Assembly (NCBI RefSeq): GCF_005771565.1
Contig: NZ_VAWA01000002.1
Coordinates: forward strand, 124,001 to 188,000
Reading direction: 5' to 3'
Source of the DNA: Nesterenkonia sphaerica
GTDB lineage: Bacteria; Actinomycetota; Actinomycetes; Actinomycetales; Micrococcaceae
DNA: 64,000 bases
Part shown: one piece after another, positions 33,333 through 44,070 of the stretch
Position numbering within the stretch: the stretch's first letter is position 1
Layout of the letters: each line of letters opens with the position of its first letter
Notes under the pieces: generated by a model
The model's input: only the letters and a program-made list of their open reading frames with translations
What the model was told of the DNA's origin: nothing
The model's database searches: none
Translations under genes and position numbers: made by a program

Positions 33333-35476
33333 TCGATTCCACACTGGCCAAGGACATGCCGCCGGAATGGGCCGAGCTGGGCTACCAGGATCTCAACGCC
33401 ATGCTCAACCTGTACGGAGCACATGGGGAGATCCAGTTCGAGGCAGACCAGCTGGCCGCCCGCAAGTACTTCTTGGACAACGTCAACGTCAACACCGTCT
33501 TCTTCCACGACCTCGACGAGAAGCTGAAGTACCTGGTGGAGCACGACTACTACGAGCAGGAGACCCTGGACCTCTACTCCCGCGAGTTCATCCACCAGCT
33601 CTGGGACACCGCCTACGCCAGGAAGTTCCGCTTCCCGACCTTCCTGGGAGCGTTCAAGTTCTACACCTCCTACGCCCTGAAGACCTTCGACGGCAAGCGG
33701 TACCTGGAGCGCTTCGAGGACCGGGTGTGCATGGTCGCGCTCTACCTGGCCCGCGGCAGCGAGCAGCTCGCGCTGCAGCTGATGGAGGAGATTGTTGCCG
33801 GACGGTTCCAGCCGGCCACTCCCACCTTCCTCAATGCGGGAAAGAAGCAGCGCGGAGAGCTGGTCAGCTGTTTCCTGCTGCGCATTGAAGACAATATGGA
33901 GTCCATCGCTCGCGGCATCAACTCCGCTCTCCAGCTGTCCAAGCGGGGAGGCGGCGTCGCACTGTCACTGACCAATATTCGCGAGCACGGCGCCCCCATC
34001 AAGCAGATTGAGAACCAGTCATCAGGCGTGATCCCGGTGATGAAGCTGCTGGAAGACTCCTTCAGCTACGCCAACCAGCTCGGTGCACGCCAGGGGGCCG
34101 GCGCGGTCTACCTCAACGCCCACCACCCGGACATCTTCCGGTTCCTGGACACCAAGCGAGAGAATGCGGACGAGAAGATCCGCATCAAGACGCTCTCGCT
34201 GGGCGTGGTGGTGCCGGACATCACTTTCGAGCTGGCGAAGAAGAATGAAGACATGTACCTCTTCAGCCCCTACGACGTAGAACGCGTCTACGGTGCACCG
34301 TTTTCGGAGATCTCGGTCACGGAGAAGTACTACGAGATGCTCGACGACGCCCGCATCCGCAAGACCAAGATCAACGCCCGTGAGTTCTTCCAGACCCTGG
34401 CAGAGATCCAGTTCGAGTCCGGTTACCCGTACATCATGTTCGAAGACACCGTGAACCGCGCTAACCCGATCGCTGGGCGGATCACCATGTCCAACCTGTG
34501 CTCGGAGATCCTGCAGGTTTCCGAACCCAGCGAGTACGCCGCCGATTTGGGCTACCAGACAATCGGCAAGGACATCTCCTGCAACCTGGGTTCGCTGAAC
34601 ATCGCCAAAACCATGGACTCCCCGGACTTCGGCCAGACAATCGAAACCGCCATCCGGTCCCTGACGGCAGTCTCCGATATGTCCTACATCGAGTCGGTGC
34701 CCTCCATCGCTGAGGGGAATAAGCGAAGCCACGCCATCGGGCTGGGCCAGATGAACCTGCACGGCTACCTGGCCCGCGAACGAGTCCACTACGGCTCAGA
34801 AGAGGGCCTGGACTTCACCAATGTGTACTTCTACACCGTGCTGTACCACTGCCTGCGGGCCTCCAACGCCATCGCTAAGGAGACCGGTGAGACCTTCGAC
34901 GGGTTTGAGGACTCCAAGTACGCCACCGGTGAGTTCTTTGACAAGTACACCGAGCAGGTGTGGGAGCCGCAGACCTCGACTGTTCGTGAACTGTTTGCTC
35001 ACGTGCACATTCCTACTCAGGAAGATTGGCGCCGGCTCAAGGCAGAGGTCCAGACCCACGGGATCTACAACCAGAACCTGCAGGCGGTTCCGCCCACCGG
35101 CTCCATCAGCTACATCAACAACTCCACCAGCTCGATTCACCCAGTGGCCTCCAAGATTGAGATCCGCAAAGAGGGCAAGATCGGGCGGGTGTACTACCCG
35201 GCACCGTACCTGACCAATGACAACCTGGAGTACTACCAGGATGCCTATGAGATCGGGTACGAGAAGATTATTGACACCTATGCCGCAGCCACCCAACATG
35301 TGGACCAGGGCCTGAGTCTGACGCTGTTCTTCAAGGACACCGCCACCACCCGCGACATCAACAAGGCGCAGATCTACGCGTGGAAGAAGGGCATCAAGAC
35401 CCTCTACTACATCCGGCTGCGCCAGCTGGCCCTGGAGGGTACAGAAGTTGAGGGCTGTGTCTCCTGCATGCTGTAG
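33299..35476 (+). CDS. nrdE: Ribonucleotide reductase class Ib, catalytic subunit
   Basis: This is the alpha subunit that reduces ribonucleoside diphosphates. From the TTG at 33299 it is 725 aa. Family blocks include [34 protein letters not shown] with a catalytic cysteine, [24 protein letters not shown] with the partner cysteine, and the C-terminal redox pair CVSC four residues from the end. The start is uncertain: TTG 33299 (GGAAG about 5 nt upstream, 34-bp overlap with nrdI) gives a typical N-terminal arm, while ATG 33356 would give 706 aa. The open frame from 33215 runs too far into nrdI to be credible. Confidence 0.96.
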   Translation: METAVKPRSRVVDSTLAKDMPPEWAELGYQDLNAMLNLYGAHGEIQFEADQLAARKYFLDNVNVNTVFFHDLDEKLKYLVEHDYYEQETLDLYSREFIHQLWDTAYARKFRFPTFLGAFKFYTSYALKTFDGKRYLERFEDRVCMVALYLARGSEQLALQLMEEIVAGRFQPATPTFLNAGKKQRGELVSCFLLRIEDNMESIARGINSALQLSKRGGGVALSLTNIREHGAPIKQIENQSSGVIPVMKLLEDSFSYANQLGARQGAGAVYLNAHHPDIFRFLDTKRENADEKIRIKTLSLGVVVPDITFELAKKNEDMYLFSPYDVERVYGAPFSEISVTEKYYEMLDDARIRKTKINAREFFQTLAEIQFESGYPYIMFEDTVNRANPIAGRITMSNLCSEILQVSEPSEYAADLGYQTIGKDISCNLGSLNIAKTMDSPDFGQTIETAIRSLTAVSDMSYIESVPSIAEGNKRSHAIGLGQMNLHGYLARERVHYGSEEGLDFTNVYFYTVLYHCLRASNAIAKETGETFDGFEDSKYATGEFFDKYTEQVWEPQTSTVRELFAHVHIPTQEDWRRLKAEVQTHGIYNQNLQAVPPTGSISYINNSTSSIHPVASKIEIRKEGKIGRVYYPAPYLTNDNLEYYQDAYEIGYEKIIDTYAAATQHVDQGLSLTLFFKDTATTRDINKAQIYAWKKGIKTLYYIRLRQLALEGTEVEGCVSCML

Positions 35477-36523
<1,047 letters not shown>

Positions 36524-36569
36524 GGCATGTCTCCCATATGTGAGGTGATTTCTGCGGCAGGGTGGAGTC

Positions 36570-37130
36570 ATGGCCACTTCCACCGCTTCTCGTTGCCAGC
36601 AGCTCACCGATGACCAGTGGGCCAGGATCGAGCCTCTGCTGCCCTCCAACGAAGGCCGTAAAGGTCGGCCGTTCGAGGACTCCCGCAAGGTCGTCGAAGC
36701 GATGATCTTCCGTGCCAGGACAGGGATCCCCTGGCGTAAGCTCACCGATGACCAGTGGGCCAGGATCGAGCCTCTGCTGCCCTCCAACGAAGGCCGTAAA
36801 GGTCGGCCGTTCGAGGACTCCCGCAAGGTCGTCGAAGCGATGATCTTCCGTGCCAGGACAGGGATCCCCTGGCGTGACTTGCCACGGGAACCTTTCGGGC
36901 CCTGGCAGACCGCTTGGAAGCGGCACCGCCGCTACGCTGCTGACGGAACCTGGGACAAAGTTCTAGCCGCACTGCTGGCTGAAGCTGATGCTGGCGGAGA
37001 AATCGACTGGAAGATCTCAGTGGACTCGACCATCAGCCGTGCTCACCAGCACGGCACCAACACCACCCGCCCTGACCAACCCACAGGGGGCTCGTTGGAA
37101 TCACAAGAATCCGCGGACTACCGAGCCTGA
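36570..37130 (+). pseudogene. IS5-family transposase, frame A (N-terminal part, internally duplicated)
   Basis: This frame encodes the N-terminal DUF4096-type domain and the first catalytic Asp (ISVDSTISRAHQHGT, about residue 151). The segment LTDDQWARIEPLLPSN through GIPWR occurs twice in a row with a 46-residue period, so the N-terminal domain is doubled, whereas homologues have one copy. The frame ends at 37130, beyond the point where homology continues in frame B. Without a frame change this product lacks the second Asp and the Glu of the DDE triad. Confidence 0.8.
36601..36875 (+). repeat. 137-bp perfect tandem duplication inside the transposase gene
   Basis: Bases 36601-36737 are repeated at 36739-36875 with no mismatch seen; the period is 138 bp, exactly 46 codons. 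The first difference is base 36738 (a) against 36876 (g). The absence of divergence suggests a recent event or an assembly artefact. Confidence 0.93.
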
Positions 37131-37620
37131 AGGCCATGCGGTAGGCCGTTCCCGCGGTGGGCTGTCCTCGAAGCTGCACGCCGCGGTGGACGCCAAGGGC
37201 ATGCCGATCGCGATTCTGCTCACCGCCGGTCAGCGCAACGACGGGGCGGTGTTCACCGAGGTCATCGACGATATCCGGGTCCCCAGGATCGGGGTAGGAC
37301 GGCCCAGGACACGACCGGATGCGGTGATCGCTGATAAGGCCTACTCCAACAGCATCATTCGCGACTACCTCACCGGCCGGGGCATCAAGGTGGTGATCCC
37401 GCAGAAGTCCAACGAGAAGGCCTCCCGAAAGAACAAAGGCGCCGCCGGGGGCCGTCCACCAGCCTTCGATGCTGACCTCTACAAAGGACGCAATGTCGTG
37501 GAGCGGCACTTCGGACTGGCCAAGCAATGGCGCGGCATCGCTACCCGCTACGAGAAGTTGGCCATCACCTACCGGGCCACCGCAGTCCTCTGCGCAGTCG
37601 TGGCCTGGCTACGCAAATAG
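36988..37620 (+). pseudogene. IS5-family transposase, frame B (C-terminal catalytic part)
   Basis: From about 37126 this frame encodes the C-terminal DDE domain: EGHAVGRSRGGLSSKLHAAV, the second Asp in VIADKAYSN, and the catalytic Glu in GRNVVERHFGLAKQWR. It is offset +1 from frame A and overlaps it by 143 bp. Two-frame IS5 elements are usually joined by -1 frameshifting, so +1 would need an unusual slip or reflects a one-base indel. The 5' part of the frame, before about 37126, is probably not translated. Confidence 0.8.
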
Positions 37621-37646
37621 GAGACACGCCCTAGAGTCGGAAGTCA

Positions 37647-38084
37647 TCACTGGGACGGCTGGTGGGCCCCACCTTTGCGGTCGTAGTAACGCACCATCAG
37701 CTCCCAGTAGACCATCAGCAAACCCATCTCCAGCGTGACTGCAGCTGCGGCTGGTAATGCGCGGCGCTGATGTGCCGCGATTACGGCGGCCAGCAGGGAA
37801 GCCGTGGCGGCGACGTTGACCACCATCGCGGTGTCCCTCGGCCGGTCGGCCAGCCACTGCTCCTCGCCGAGCGCCGCGCGAGTGGACCACGCCCGGTCGT
37901 CTGCGGGTTTGCCGAAAACCACCGGGTTGAGCGCCATCCACAGTCCGACCAGCGCGGCGTCGCGTCCGCTGCGTCGCCACACCGGCACCAGCACCAGCGG
38001 TGTGCTCGCCCACCGGGTCCACATACTCCACGGATTACTGTGCCGCGCGAACACGGTCCGAACGACTTCCTGCCAGTCCTTCAT
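37647..38084 (-). CDS. DUF6653-like small membrane protein
   Basis: The function of this 145-aa protein is unknown. It opens with WQEVVRTVFARHSNPWSMW followed by TRWASTPLVLVPVW, the pattern I associate with the DUF6653 family, and has three to four hydrophobic segments (about 31-48, 57-68, 92-110 and 115-132). It ends in a charged tail. ATG 38084 has GGGAAGGAG 7 nt upstream; the longer open frame to 38237 lacks support. It lies just beyond the right end of the IS, pointing towards nrdF, so the IS separates it from the nrd operon. Confidence 0.65.
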   Translation of the reverse strand: MKDWQEVVRTVFARHSNPWSMWTRWASTPLVLVPVWRRSGRDAALVGLWMALNPVVFGKPADDRAWSTRAALGEEQWLADRPRDTAMVVNVAATASLLAAVIAAHQRRALPAAAAVTLEMGLLMVYWELMVRYYDRKGGAHQPSQ

Positions 38085-38217
38085 GGATGGCTCCTTCCCA
38101 CTCTGAATTTTACGCCGATCCGCCTGCGCTGCCTCTCCAGTGTCCGTGCGGGCACACCGCGTCGCTGAGTCCTGACCGGACCGGGAGCATCTCCTACCCT
38201 CGCGATAGCGTTGAAAC

Positions 38218-39600
38218 ATGAAGGAACACCGCAACACTCCAGCACCGCAGCTGCCCCAGGGGTATGCCGAGTTGGCGACTCAGCCAGAGTTAGCGGCTGC
38301 CTGGAAGCAGGAGGTTGCGGTTCGGCGAGCTCAGGCGGCGCGGATTGCGCACCTCCTCGCCTATAAGAGGCGCAAAGCTGCCGAGAGTTCCGCTGCACAT
38401 GTGCTGAATCAGCGAACGATACTGAAGGCCATCTACCGAGACGCAGCGGTGCTTCTGGGAATGACGGAGGCTAGCGTGCGGCGGTTGATGGACACCGCGG
38501 AGTTTCTTGCCGAACATCTGCCACACACGTGGGACTTGTACTGCGCCGGGGAGATTGACTTCGACCGGGCGCAGAAGGCCGTCTGCCTGGTGGGCGACGT
38601 CATAGAAACCACTTCCGGGAAGGACCGGCTGCGGGACCAGATACTGACGGTTGTTGATCAGGAGATCGCTGAGCGTGCACCACAAGCTAACCCGAAGACG
38701 CTCCAACGCTGGTTGGCCCGGCGCGTCGCAGAACTGGACACCTCGGGCCATCAGGAGAGGTACACCCGAGCCAAGGCCCGTCGGCGAGTGGATTTCAGGC
38801 ACTTTCCCGAGGGCATGAGTCGCATTGAGGCACTCCTGCCCACAGAGGTGGTTGGGCCACTGGAGCAACAACTGCATGCCTCGGTGCGGACCATTCCGCG
38901 CAAGGAGGCCGCCGATGAGCGCACTTACTCCCAACGGATGGCAGATGTCTTCGCCGGATGGGTGACCAAGGGGTGCGCGACTCACCAGGGCGGTCAGCCA
39001 GGGGAGAGGGCCCCAACGCCGACCCGTGGGCGGATCAGTATTCTCATCCCTGCAGCAACTCTCACAGGCCACAGCGACGCCCCCGCAATCAGCGAGGACC
39101 GGGCGTTCACGCTTCCCGCGGAAGCAGCTCGTCGACTGGCCGAAGACCCAGAAGCCGCGCATGAATACTACGGCGCGCTGGTGACCCCTAGTCCGGATTC
39201 CGCAGGCGATCCGCAGATCAGCCGGGTAGTGAAGTTCGGCCGGAACAATCCCATCGAAGAGTTGAGGCATAGGGCCGAACAATTGCCTGACCTGCTCGGC
39301 TCAGCCTCGCAGTCCAGGTTCTTTGCCGGGAACCTGCGGCAGGCGGTCGTCATTCGGGATGGCACATGCCAGGCCCCTGGCTGCGTCGTGCCCGGCCAGC
39401 AGGCAGAGGTAGATCACATCACAGCATTTGAGAAAGGTGGGGCCACAAGCGCGGAAAACTCCGCGGTGCTCTGCCACGATCATCACGCGATGAAGGGGCT
39501 GGGGCTTCTACCCAGGGCTGGGACGAAAGCCCGAGCGTCCCCGGCAGTGGGTGGAGAACGGCCAGATGAGTGTGCGAAAGCCACCCATCAGGCAGCCTGA
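38218..39600 (+). CDS. DUF222-HNH endonuclease family protein
   Basis: This 460-aa protein is of the 13E12-repeat-like DUF222 family, common and often multicopy in actinobacteria. The DUF222 region covers about residues 30-330. The C-terminal HNH nuclease motif is intact: RDGTCQAPGC (about 383), VDHITAFEKGGATSAENSAV (His about 401) and CHDHHAMK (about 421). The biological role of the family is unsettled; some members lie in mobile regions. A TAGCGT box at 38206-38211, 6 nt before the ATG, suggests a leaderless mRNA. The last 30 residues after the HNH motif are variable. It lies about 0.6 kb from an IS element. Confidence 0.85.
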   Translation: MKEHRNTPAPQLPQGYAELATQPELAAAWKQEVAVRRAQAARIAHLLAYKRRKAAESSAAHVLNQRTILKAIYRDAAVLLGMTEASVRRLMDTAEFLAEHLPHTWDLYCAGEIDFDRAQKAVCLVGDVIETTSGKDRLRDQILTVVDQEIAERAPQANPKTLQRWLARRVAELDTSGHQERYTRAKARRRVDFRHFPEGMSRIEALLPTEVVGPLEQQLHASVRTIPRKEAADERTYSQRMADVFAGWVTKGCATHQGGQPGERAPTPTRGRISILIPAATLTGHSDAPAISEDRAFTLPAEAARRLAEDPEAAHEYYGALVTPSPDSAGDPQISRVVKFGRNNPIEELRHRAEQLPDLLGSASQSRFFAGNLRQAVVIRDGTCQAPGCVVPGQQAEVDHITAFEKGGATSAENSAVLCHDHHAMKGLGLLPRAGTKARASPAVGGERPDECAKATHQAA

Positions 39601-39627
39601 TCCTGCGGTGATCTAGACTCTTGAGTC

Positions 39628-40383
39628 ATGTCCACACCCGGTGAACTCCTCCTGTATCGCCCCCGTGAGTCTCGTGGCGCGGTGGCGGACTTGGAGGAGG
39701 GTCTCAGGCTGCTGGAGGGGACACGGAAGTACGCCATTGACGCGGCGCATCCCGAGGCAGTTCCACCTATGGTGCGCATCTACCGGCCGTGGCCCACCGT
39801 GGCCTTCGGGCAACGGGACCGGAAGCTCCCCGGTTTTGACGCCGCACAGCAGGCGTGCCGGGACCTGGGCTTCACTCCCGTGATCCGCCGGGCGGGGGGC
39901 CGGGCTGCTGCCTACAATGAGGGCTCGCTCATCGTGGACCACATTGAGCCGACCCGCGACCCCGTCCGGGAGTCCCAGGCTCGGTTCTCTGCCTTTGCGG
40001 AGCTCTATACGGAAGCCCTTATTCAGGCCGGCATTGACGCCCGAATCGGACCGCTGCCCGATGAGTACTGCTATGGGGAACACTCGGTGCACGGAGTGCA
40101 CGTGGAGGCCCCCGACCTCCGCGTCAAACTGATCGGCACCGCGCAGCGGCAGATCGCCACTGGCTGGCTGTTCTCCTCCTCCATCATCGTGGAGGACGGG
40201 TCAACGATTCGGCGGGTGCTCACCGACACCTATGACGCTCTCGGATTGGAGTGGGACCCGCTCACAGCCGGGGCGGCCGACGACGTCGCGCCCTCCGTGA
40301 CAGTGGATCAGGTCGAGTCAGCGCTGCTGGAGGTCTACGCCCAGACCTGGGACCTCACAATGAGTAGGTCACAGCCTCACTGA
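39628..40383 (+). CDS. Lipoate-protein ligase A family protein
   Basis: This 251-aa protein has the biotin/lipoate ligase fold. RRAGGRAAAYNEGSL (about residue 89) matches the RRxxGGGxV(F/Y)H lipoyl-AMP loop in a modified form, and VKLIGTAQRQIATGWLFSSS (about 168) holds the conserved Lys. In actinobacteria such a protein may salvage lipoate or act as an octanoyl-transferase-like enzyme. The glycine-rich loop differs enough that substrate identity is uncertain. A TAGACT box (39614-39619) lies 8 nt before the ATG, suggesting a leaderless mRNA. Its 3' end overlaps the convergent VKOR-family gene by 29 bp. Confidence 0.78.
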   Translation: MSTPGELLLYRPRESRGAVADLEEGLRLLEGTRKYAIDAAHPEAVPPMVRIYRPWPTVAFGQRDRKLPGFDAAQQACRDLGFTPVIRRAGGRAAAYNEGSLIVDHIEPTRDPVRESQARFSAFAELYTEALIQAGIDARIGPLPDEYCYGEHSVHGVHVEAPDLRVKLIGTAQRQIATGWLFSSSIIVEDGSTIRRVLTDTYDALGLEWDPLTAGAADDVAPSVTVDQVESALLEVYAQTWDLTMSRSQPH

Positions 40384-41008
40384 AGTTCAGCAGGATCGAG
40401 CCGATGACGATCAGGAACAGGACGACGACGGCGACCCACCACCAGTCTCGGGTGACTCGCTTCACGGTCTCAGAAACAGGGAGGACGCCATGGATCACAT
40501 TGCGCGCAGTGGTGACGCCGACCAGCGGAATCACCGCCGCCCAGACGATCATGCAGTAGGGGCACAGTACACCGATGCGGAAGACTGCTGAGTACCAGAG
40601 CCACACGCAGAAACCGAAGGCGAAGACTGCACCCGCCTGCAGTCCGAGGTAGTACCAGGACGGAAGCCTCCCCTGAGTGGCCCAGATGGTCACGGCCACA
40701 CCGATCAACACAGGGAAGCCGACCACACCGAGGAAGATGTTGGGGAATCCGAAGGTCGCCGCCTGCCAGGACTGCATGACTTCTCCGCAGGAGACCCAGG
40801 GGTTCACATCACATGCTGTGACGTGTTGCGGATCGTTCCACAGTCGAATTCGTTCGTAGAGCAGCAGGAAGCTGGCGACTGCACCCACGAGTCCGGTCAC
40901 GAGGAGCCACATAGCAAAGGCGTGAGGCCGTGCAAACATGGGAAGGACACGCCCGGGGGCCACAGTCTCCTCGCGCTGAGGATCCTGGGTATCAAGCGAA
41001 GCGGACAT
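40355..41008 (-). CDS. Vitamin K epoxide reductase (VKOR) family membrane protein
   Basis: This 217-aa protein has about five membrane helices and reoxidises an extracytoplasmic disulfide-forming partner using quinone. The loop cysteines are in TACDVNPWVSCGEVMQS (about residues 65-73), and the active-site pair is CPYC in GVLCPYCMIVW (about 148-151). No DsbA-like partner is adjacent. ATG 41008 is chosen because TACCAT (41015-41020) is 6 nt upstream; an in-frame start at 41029 lies upstream of that box. The 3' end overlaps the lipoate ligase-like gene on the other strand. Confidence 0.9.
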   Translation of the reverse strand: MSASLDTQDPQREETVAPGRVLPMFARPHAFAMWLLVTGLVGAVASFLLLYERIRLWNDPQHVTACDVNPWVSCGEVMQSWQAATFGFPNIFLGVVGFPVLIGVAVTIWATQGRLPSWYYLGLQAGAVFAFGFCVWLWYSAVFRIGVLCPYCMIVWAAVIPLVGVTTARNVIHGVLPVSETVKRVTRDWWWVAVVVLFLIVIGSILLNFSEAVTYSL

Positions 41009-41029
41009 CCCACTATGGTACGCGCGCAA

Positions 41030-41454
41030 CCTTGAGGCCAGGCCCCAACAGGGGCCTTAACGCGATCAATCTCACTCTCGGCAGACACTGCGCGGCGGAC
41101 CCGGCAGCCGCATCGGCCCCTGTGCGCTGTTCAATACTGTGCGATACTGAGGTTATTGGAGGTTCAGACCACACCTGGACCTTCGAGAAGGCTTTCACAC
41201 GCGAAGAACGGCACGGTCGGCACCCGTCGTGGGCAGAGATGAGTCCGCACGGCAGTACGAAGACAAGCAAGATGCCGCCTCTGACCCTCGCGCGTGACCG
41301 GGACGTGGCTTTCGTTGAGCAGAGCGCGCTGTCTCCGCAGTTGGAGACCGGCAGCGCCCGGCGCGAGCACCGTAACCGGTGACCCGACCACCGACACAAG
41401 TCGTGGGCTCGCCGAGTGTGGCAGCGCAGGCCACGGCGGGAGCAGAACCTTTTA
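41030..41454 (+). other. Long leader region upstream of rne/rng with strong hairpin
   Basis: I see no credible gene in this 425-bp gap. At 41326-41357 there is a two-part hairpin: GCGCT then GTCTCC, a 6-nt loop, GGAGAC, a 4-nt bulge, and AGCGC. RNase E genes in other bacteria regulate themselves through structured leaders, so this hairpin may be a self-cleavage target; that is inference. Confidence 0.4.
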
Positions 41455-44061
41455 ATGACAACCAGCGCCAACGAACCCGACGAAGTCTTCAATCCCTTCT
41501 CCGCGCCCGAACCGGGACATCCAGGAGCTGAGGCGACCGCAGAGAAGGCGGTTGACCCCGTGCCGGCCGATCCCATGGACGTCATGTTCCAGGCCCCTGA
41601 CCTCTCCAAGGTCCCCGCCGCGCCGAAAAAGACCAAGAACGTTGACTCCTCAAAGCGCGAAGATGACACGCGCAAGGACAGCAGCCAACGGGACAGCAGC
41701 CAACGCGACGACGGCAGCCAACGCGACAATGCTCCCAAGGACACTCCCCAGAAGGGCAGTGGCCAGCAGGAGCAGCAGGGCAGCGGCGAAGAGGGCAACC
41801 AGGGATCCTCGGACGGTGAGGATGCTCAGAATGGTGACAGTGACGGGGGCAACCGCAAAAATCGCCGCAAGCGCCGCCGGGGCGGGCGGAGCCGGAATCG
41901 CTCAGGGGAGAACCAGGACGATACCGGCCAGGACGCCGAAGACGATACCGAACAGAGTCCGGATGACAGCTCCTCCGACGCTCAGGTGATTCGCAAGAAG
42001 CGCCGCCGCCGCCGCGGGTCCTCGGATATGGAGATCGAGGAAGATTCGGAAGACGGCCACACCGTCACCAGGATCCGGTCCGGACGAGAGACATCCGGTG
42101 ACTCCGCTGACCAGGTCACCGGTGTAAAGGGTTCGACCCGGCTGGAGGCGAAGCGGCAGCGCCGTCGTGCCTCCCGGGACGGCGGTCGCCGCCGCGGCAT
42201 TGTGACCGAGGCAGAATTTCTGGCTCGCCGTGAATCCGTGGACCGAAAGATGATTGTGCGTCAGCGGGGGGAGCGCATCCAGATCGGTGTCCTTGAAGAC
42301 GGCATACTGGCTGAGCACTACGTCAGCCACACCACCCAGGACTCGCTGATCGGCAACGTCTACCTGGGCAAGGTGCAAAATGTGCTGCCGTCCATGGAGG
42401 CGGCCTTCGTCGACATTGGGCGCGGCCGCAACGCCGTGTTGTACGCCGGTGAGGTCGACTGGGAGGGTGCCAATATCGGCAACGCCCCCCGCAAGATCGA
42501 AAATGCCCTCAAGTCCGGCGATTCGGTACTGGTGCAGGTCACCAAAGATCCGGTGGGGCACAAGGGTGCGCGATTGACAAGCCAAGTGTCGCTGCCAGGC
42601 CGGTACCTGGTGTTCGTCCCCGGTGGGTCCATGACCGGCATCTCGCGGAAGCTTCCGGACACTGAGCGCGCGCGGCTGAAAAAGATCCTCAAGGAGCAGC
42701 TGCCCTCCAACGCCGGTGTGATCGTGCGCACCGCTGCTGAGGGTGCCTCCGAGCAGGAACTCACCAATGACATCAACCGGCTGCGATCACTGTGGGAAAC
42801 CATCCAGAGCCAGGCGCAGGACAAGAAAGTACTGGCCCCCGAACTTCTCTACGCTGAGCCGGACCTGACGATCAAAGTGGTGCGCGACGTCTTCAACGAG
42901 GACTTCTCCGCGATGGAAGTCCAGGGCGATGAGACCTGGGACAACATTGAGGCCTACGTCACCTACGTCGCGCCCCACCTGCTGGACCGGTGCAGCAAAT
43001 GGGAGCCGCAGGAGCAGGGGCCCGATGACATCTTCGGCCATCACCGAATCGATGAGCAGCTCAATAAGGCCCTGGACCGCAACGTCAAGCTGCCCTCGGG
43101 CGGCTCGCTGGTCTTTGACCGCACCGAAGCCATGACTGTCGTGGACGTCAATACCGGGAAGTTCACCGGATCGGGCGGAAACCTGGAGGAGACCGTCACC
43201 AAGAACAACCTGGAGGCTGCCGAGGAGCTTGTCCGCCAGCTGCGGCTGCGGGACATCGGCGGCATCATCGTCGTTGACTTCATCGATATGGTGCTCGAAT
43301 CCAACCGTGACCTGGTGCTCCGGCGGCTTGTGGAGTGCCTGGGCCGGGATCGGACCAAGCACCAAGTGGCGGAAGTCACCAGCCTGGGACTGGTTCAAAT
43401 GACGCGGAAGCGCATGGGCACAGGGCTGCTCGAGGTCTTCTCCAGCGAATGCGAACACTGCGCCGGGCGGGGGATCATCACCCATCCGGAGCCGGTCGAG
43501 CACCGGCCCTCCTACGCCTCCGCCGAGCCTTCCGGGAAGAGCGCTAAGAAGCGGAAGAAGCGCGGGAAGAAGAACGACGACGCCGGCCACCAGCCAGACC
43601 CCAAAGAGATGGAGAAGCTGGAAAAGGCCTCCCAGGGCATGGCGAAAGTCGCAGCTGCCACCAACGGTTCAGCGAAGTCCGAGGGTGAGGCTGAGTCTCG
43701 CCCAGAGCCTGATGAGGCTGAAAAGCCTGAGTCGTCACCGACCCTGACCATTGGTGGGGAGTCGGTGGAGCTTCCCCGCGGCGGGGAGCCCTCAGCACAG
43801 AAGAAGCCAGCCGCTTCCCTCGGGGATCTCGAGTCAGCTCTGGAGACTCGGAGCCGACGTCGCGGCCGGCGCGCGGCTGGATCAGCTCAGGGCAGCTCAG
43901 GGGAGGTCACTGAGATCAAGACCCCGGTTCAAGGATCGGAAGCGTCATTCGCCGCTTCTGCTGCGAAGAAGTCCGACACTGACCAGCCAGCCACCGAGCC
44001 GATCATGCTGGGTGTCGGGGTCAGCGCCGAAGAACTTGCTCAGGGGAATAAGTCTGAGTAG
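41455..44061 (+). CDS. rne: Ribonuclease E/G
   Basis: This 868-aa endoribonuclease acts in mRNA decay and rRNA/tRNA maturation. A long disordered N-terminal region (about 1-250) has acidic, Gln/Ser-rich and Arg-rich patches (RKNRRKRRRGGRSRNRS). The catalytic core follows: S1 domain from about 285 (GNVYLGKVQNVLPSMEAAFV), DNase I-like domain with metal-binding Asp564 in VVDVNTG and Asp608 in VDFIDM, and the zinc-link Cys666/Cys669 in SECEHCAGRG. A second disordered tail (about 690-868) is basic, then acidic. Disordered ends on both sides of the core are typical of actinobacterial RNase E/G. ATG 41455 is chosen; a start at 41416 adds 13 residues. Confidence 0.95.
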   Translation: MTTSANEPDEVFNPFSAPEPGHPGAEATAEKAVDPVPADPMDVMFQAPDLSKVPAAPKKTKNVDSSKREDDTRKDSSQRDSSQRDDGSQRDNAPKDTPQKGSGQQEQQGSGEEGNQGSSDGEDAQNGDSDGGNRKNRRKRRRGGRSRNRSGENQDDTGQDAEDDTEQSPDDSSSDAQVIRKKRRRRRGSSDMEIEEDSEDGHTVTRIRSGRETSGDSADQVTGVKGSTRLEAKRQRRRASRDGGRRRGIVTEAEFLARRESVDRKMIVRQRGERIQIGVLEDGILAEHYVSHTTQDSLIGNVYLGKVQNVLPSMEAAFVDIGRGRNAVLYAGEVDWEGANIGNAPRKIENALKSGDSVLVQVTKDPVGHKGARLTSQVSLPGRYLVFVPGGSMTGISRKLPDTERARLKKILKEQLPSNAGVIVRTAAEGASEQELTNDINRLRSLWETIQSQAQDKKVLAPELLYAEPDLTIKVVRDVFNEDFSAMEVQGDETWDNIEAYVTYVAPHLLDRCSKWEPQEQGPDDIFGHHRIDEQLNKALDRNVKLPSGGSLVFDRTEAMTVVDVNTGKFTGSGGNLEETVTKNNLEAAEELVRQLRLRDIGGIIVVDFIDMVLESNRDLVLRRLVECLGRDRTKHQVAEVTSLGLVQMTRKRMGTGLLEVFSSECEHCAGRGIITHPEPVEHRPSYASAEPSGKSAKKRKKRGKKNDDAGHQPDPKEMEKLEKASQGMAKVAAATNGSAKSEGEAESRPEPDEAEKPESSPTLTIGGESVELPRGGEPSAQKKPAASLGDLESALETRSRRRGRRAAGSAQGSSGEVTEIKTPVQGSEASFAASAAKKSDTDQPATEPIMLGVGVSAEELAQGNKSE

Positions 44062-44064
44062 ACT
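44036..44064 (+). promoter_or_regulatory. Candidate rplU-rpmA promoter inside the rne 3' end
   Basis: TTGCTC (44036-44041), a 17-nt spacer and TAGACT (44059-44064) form a promoter-like pair. The TAG of the -10 box is the rne stop codon. Transcription would start near 44071. Confidence 0.5.
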
Positions 44065-44070
44065 GAATCG

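Noticed and set aside
41680-41740. Short repeats in the rne 5' coding region as a CRISPR or mobile repeat
   Set aside because: They are imperfect repeats encoding Gln-Arg-Asp-Ser units of a disordered protein segment, not spaced direct repeats.
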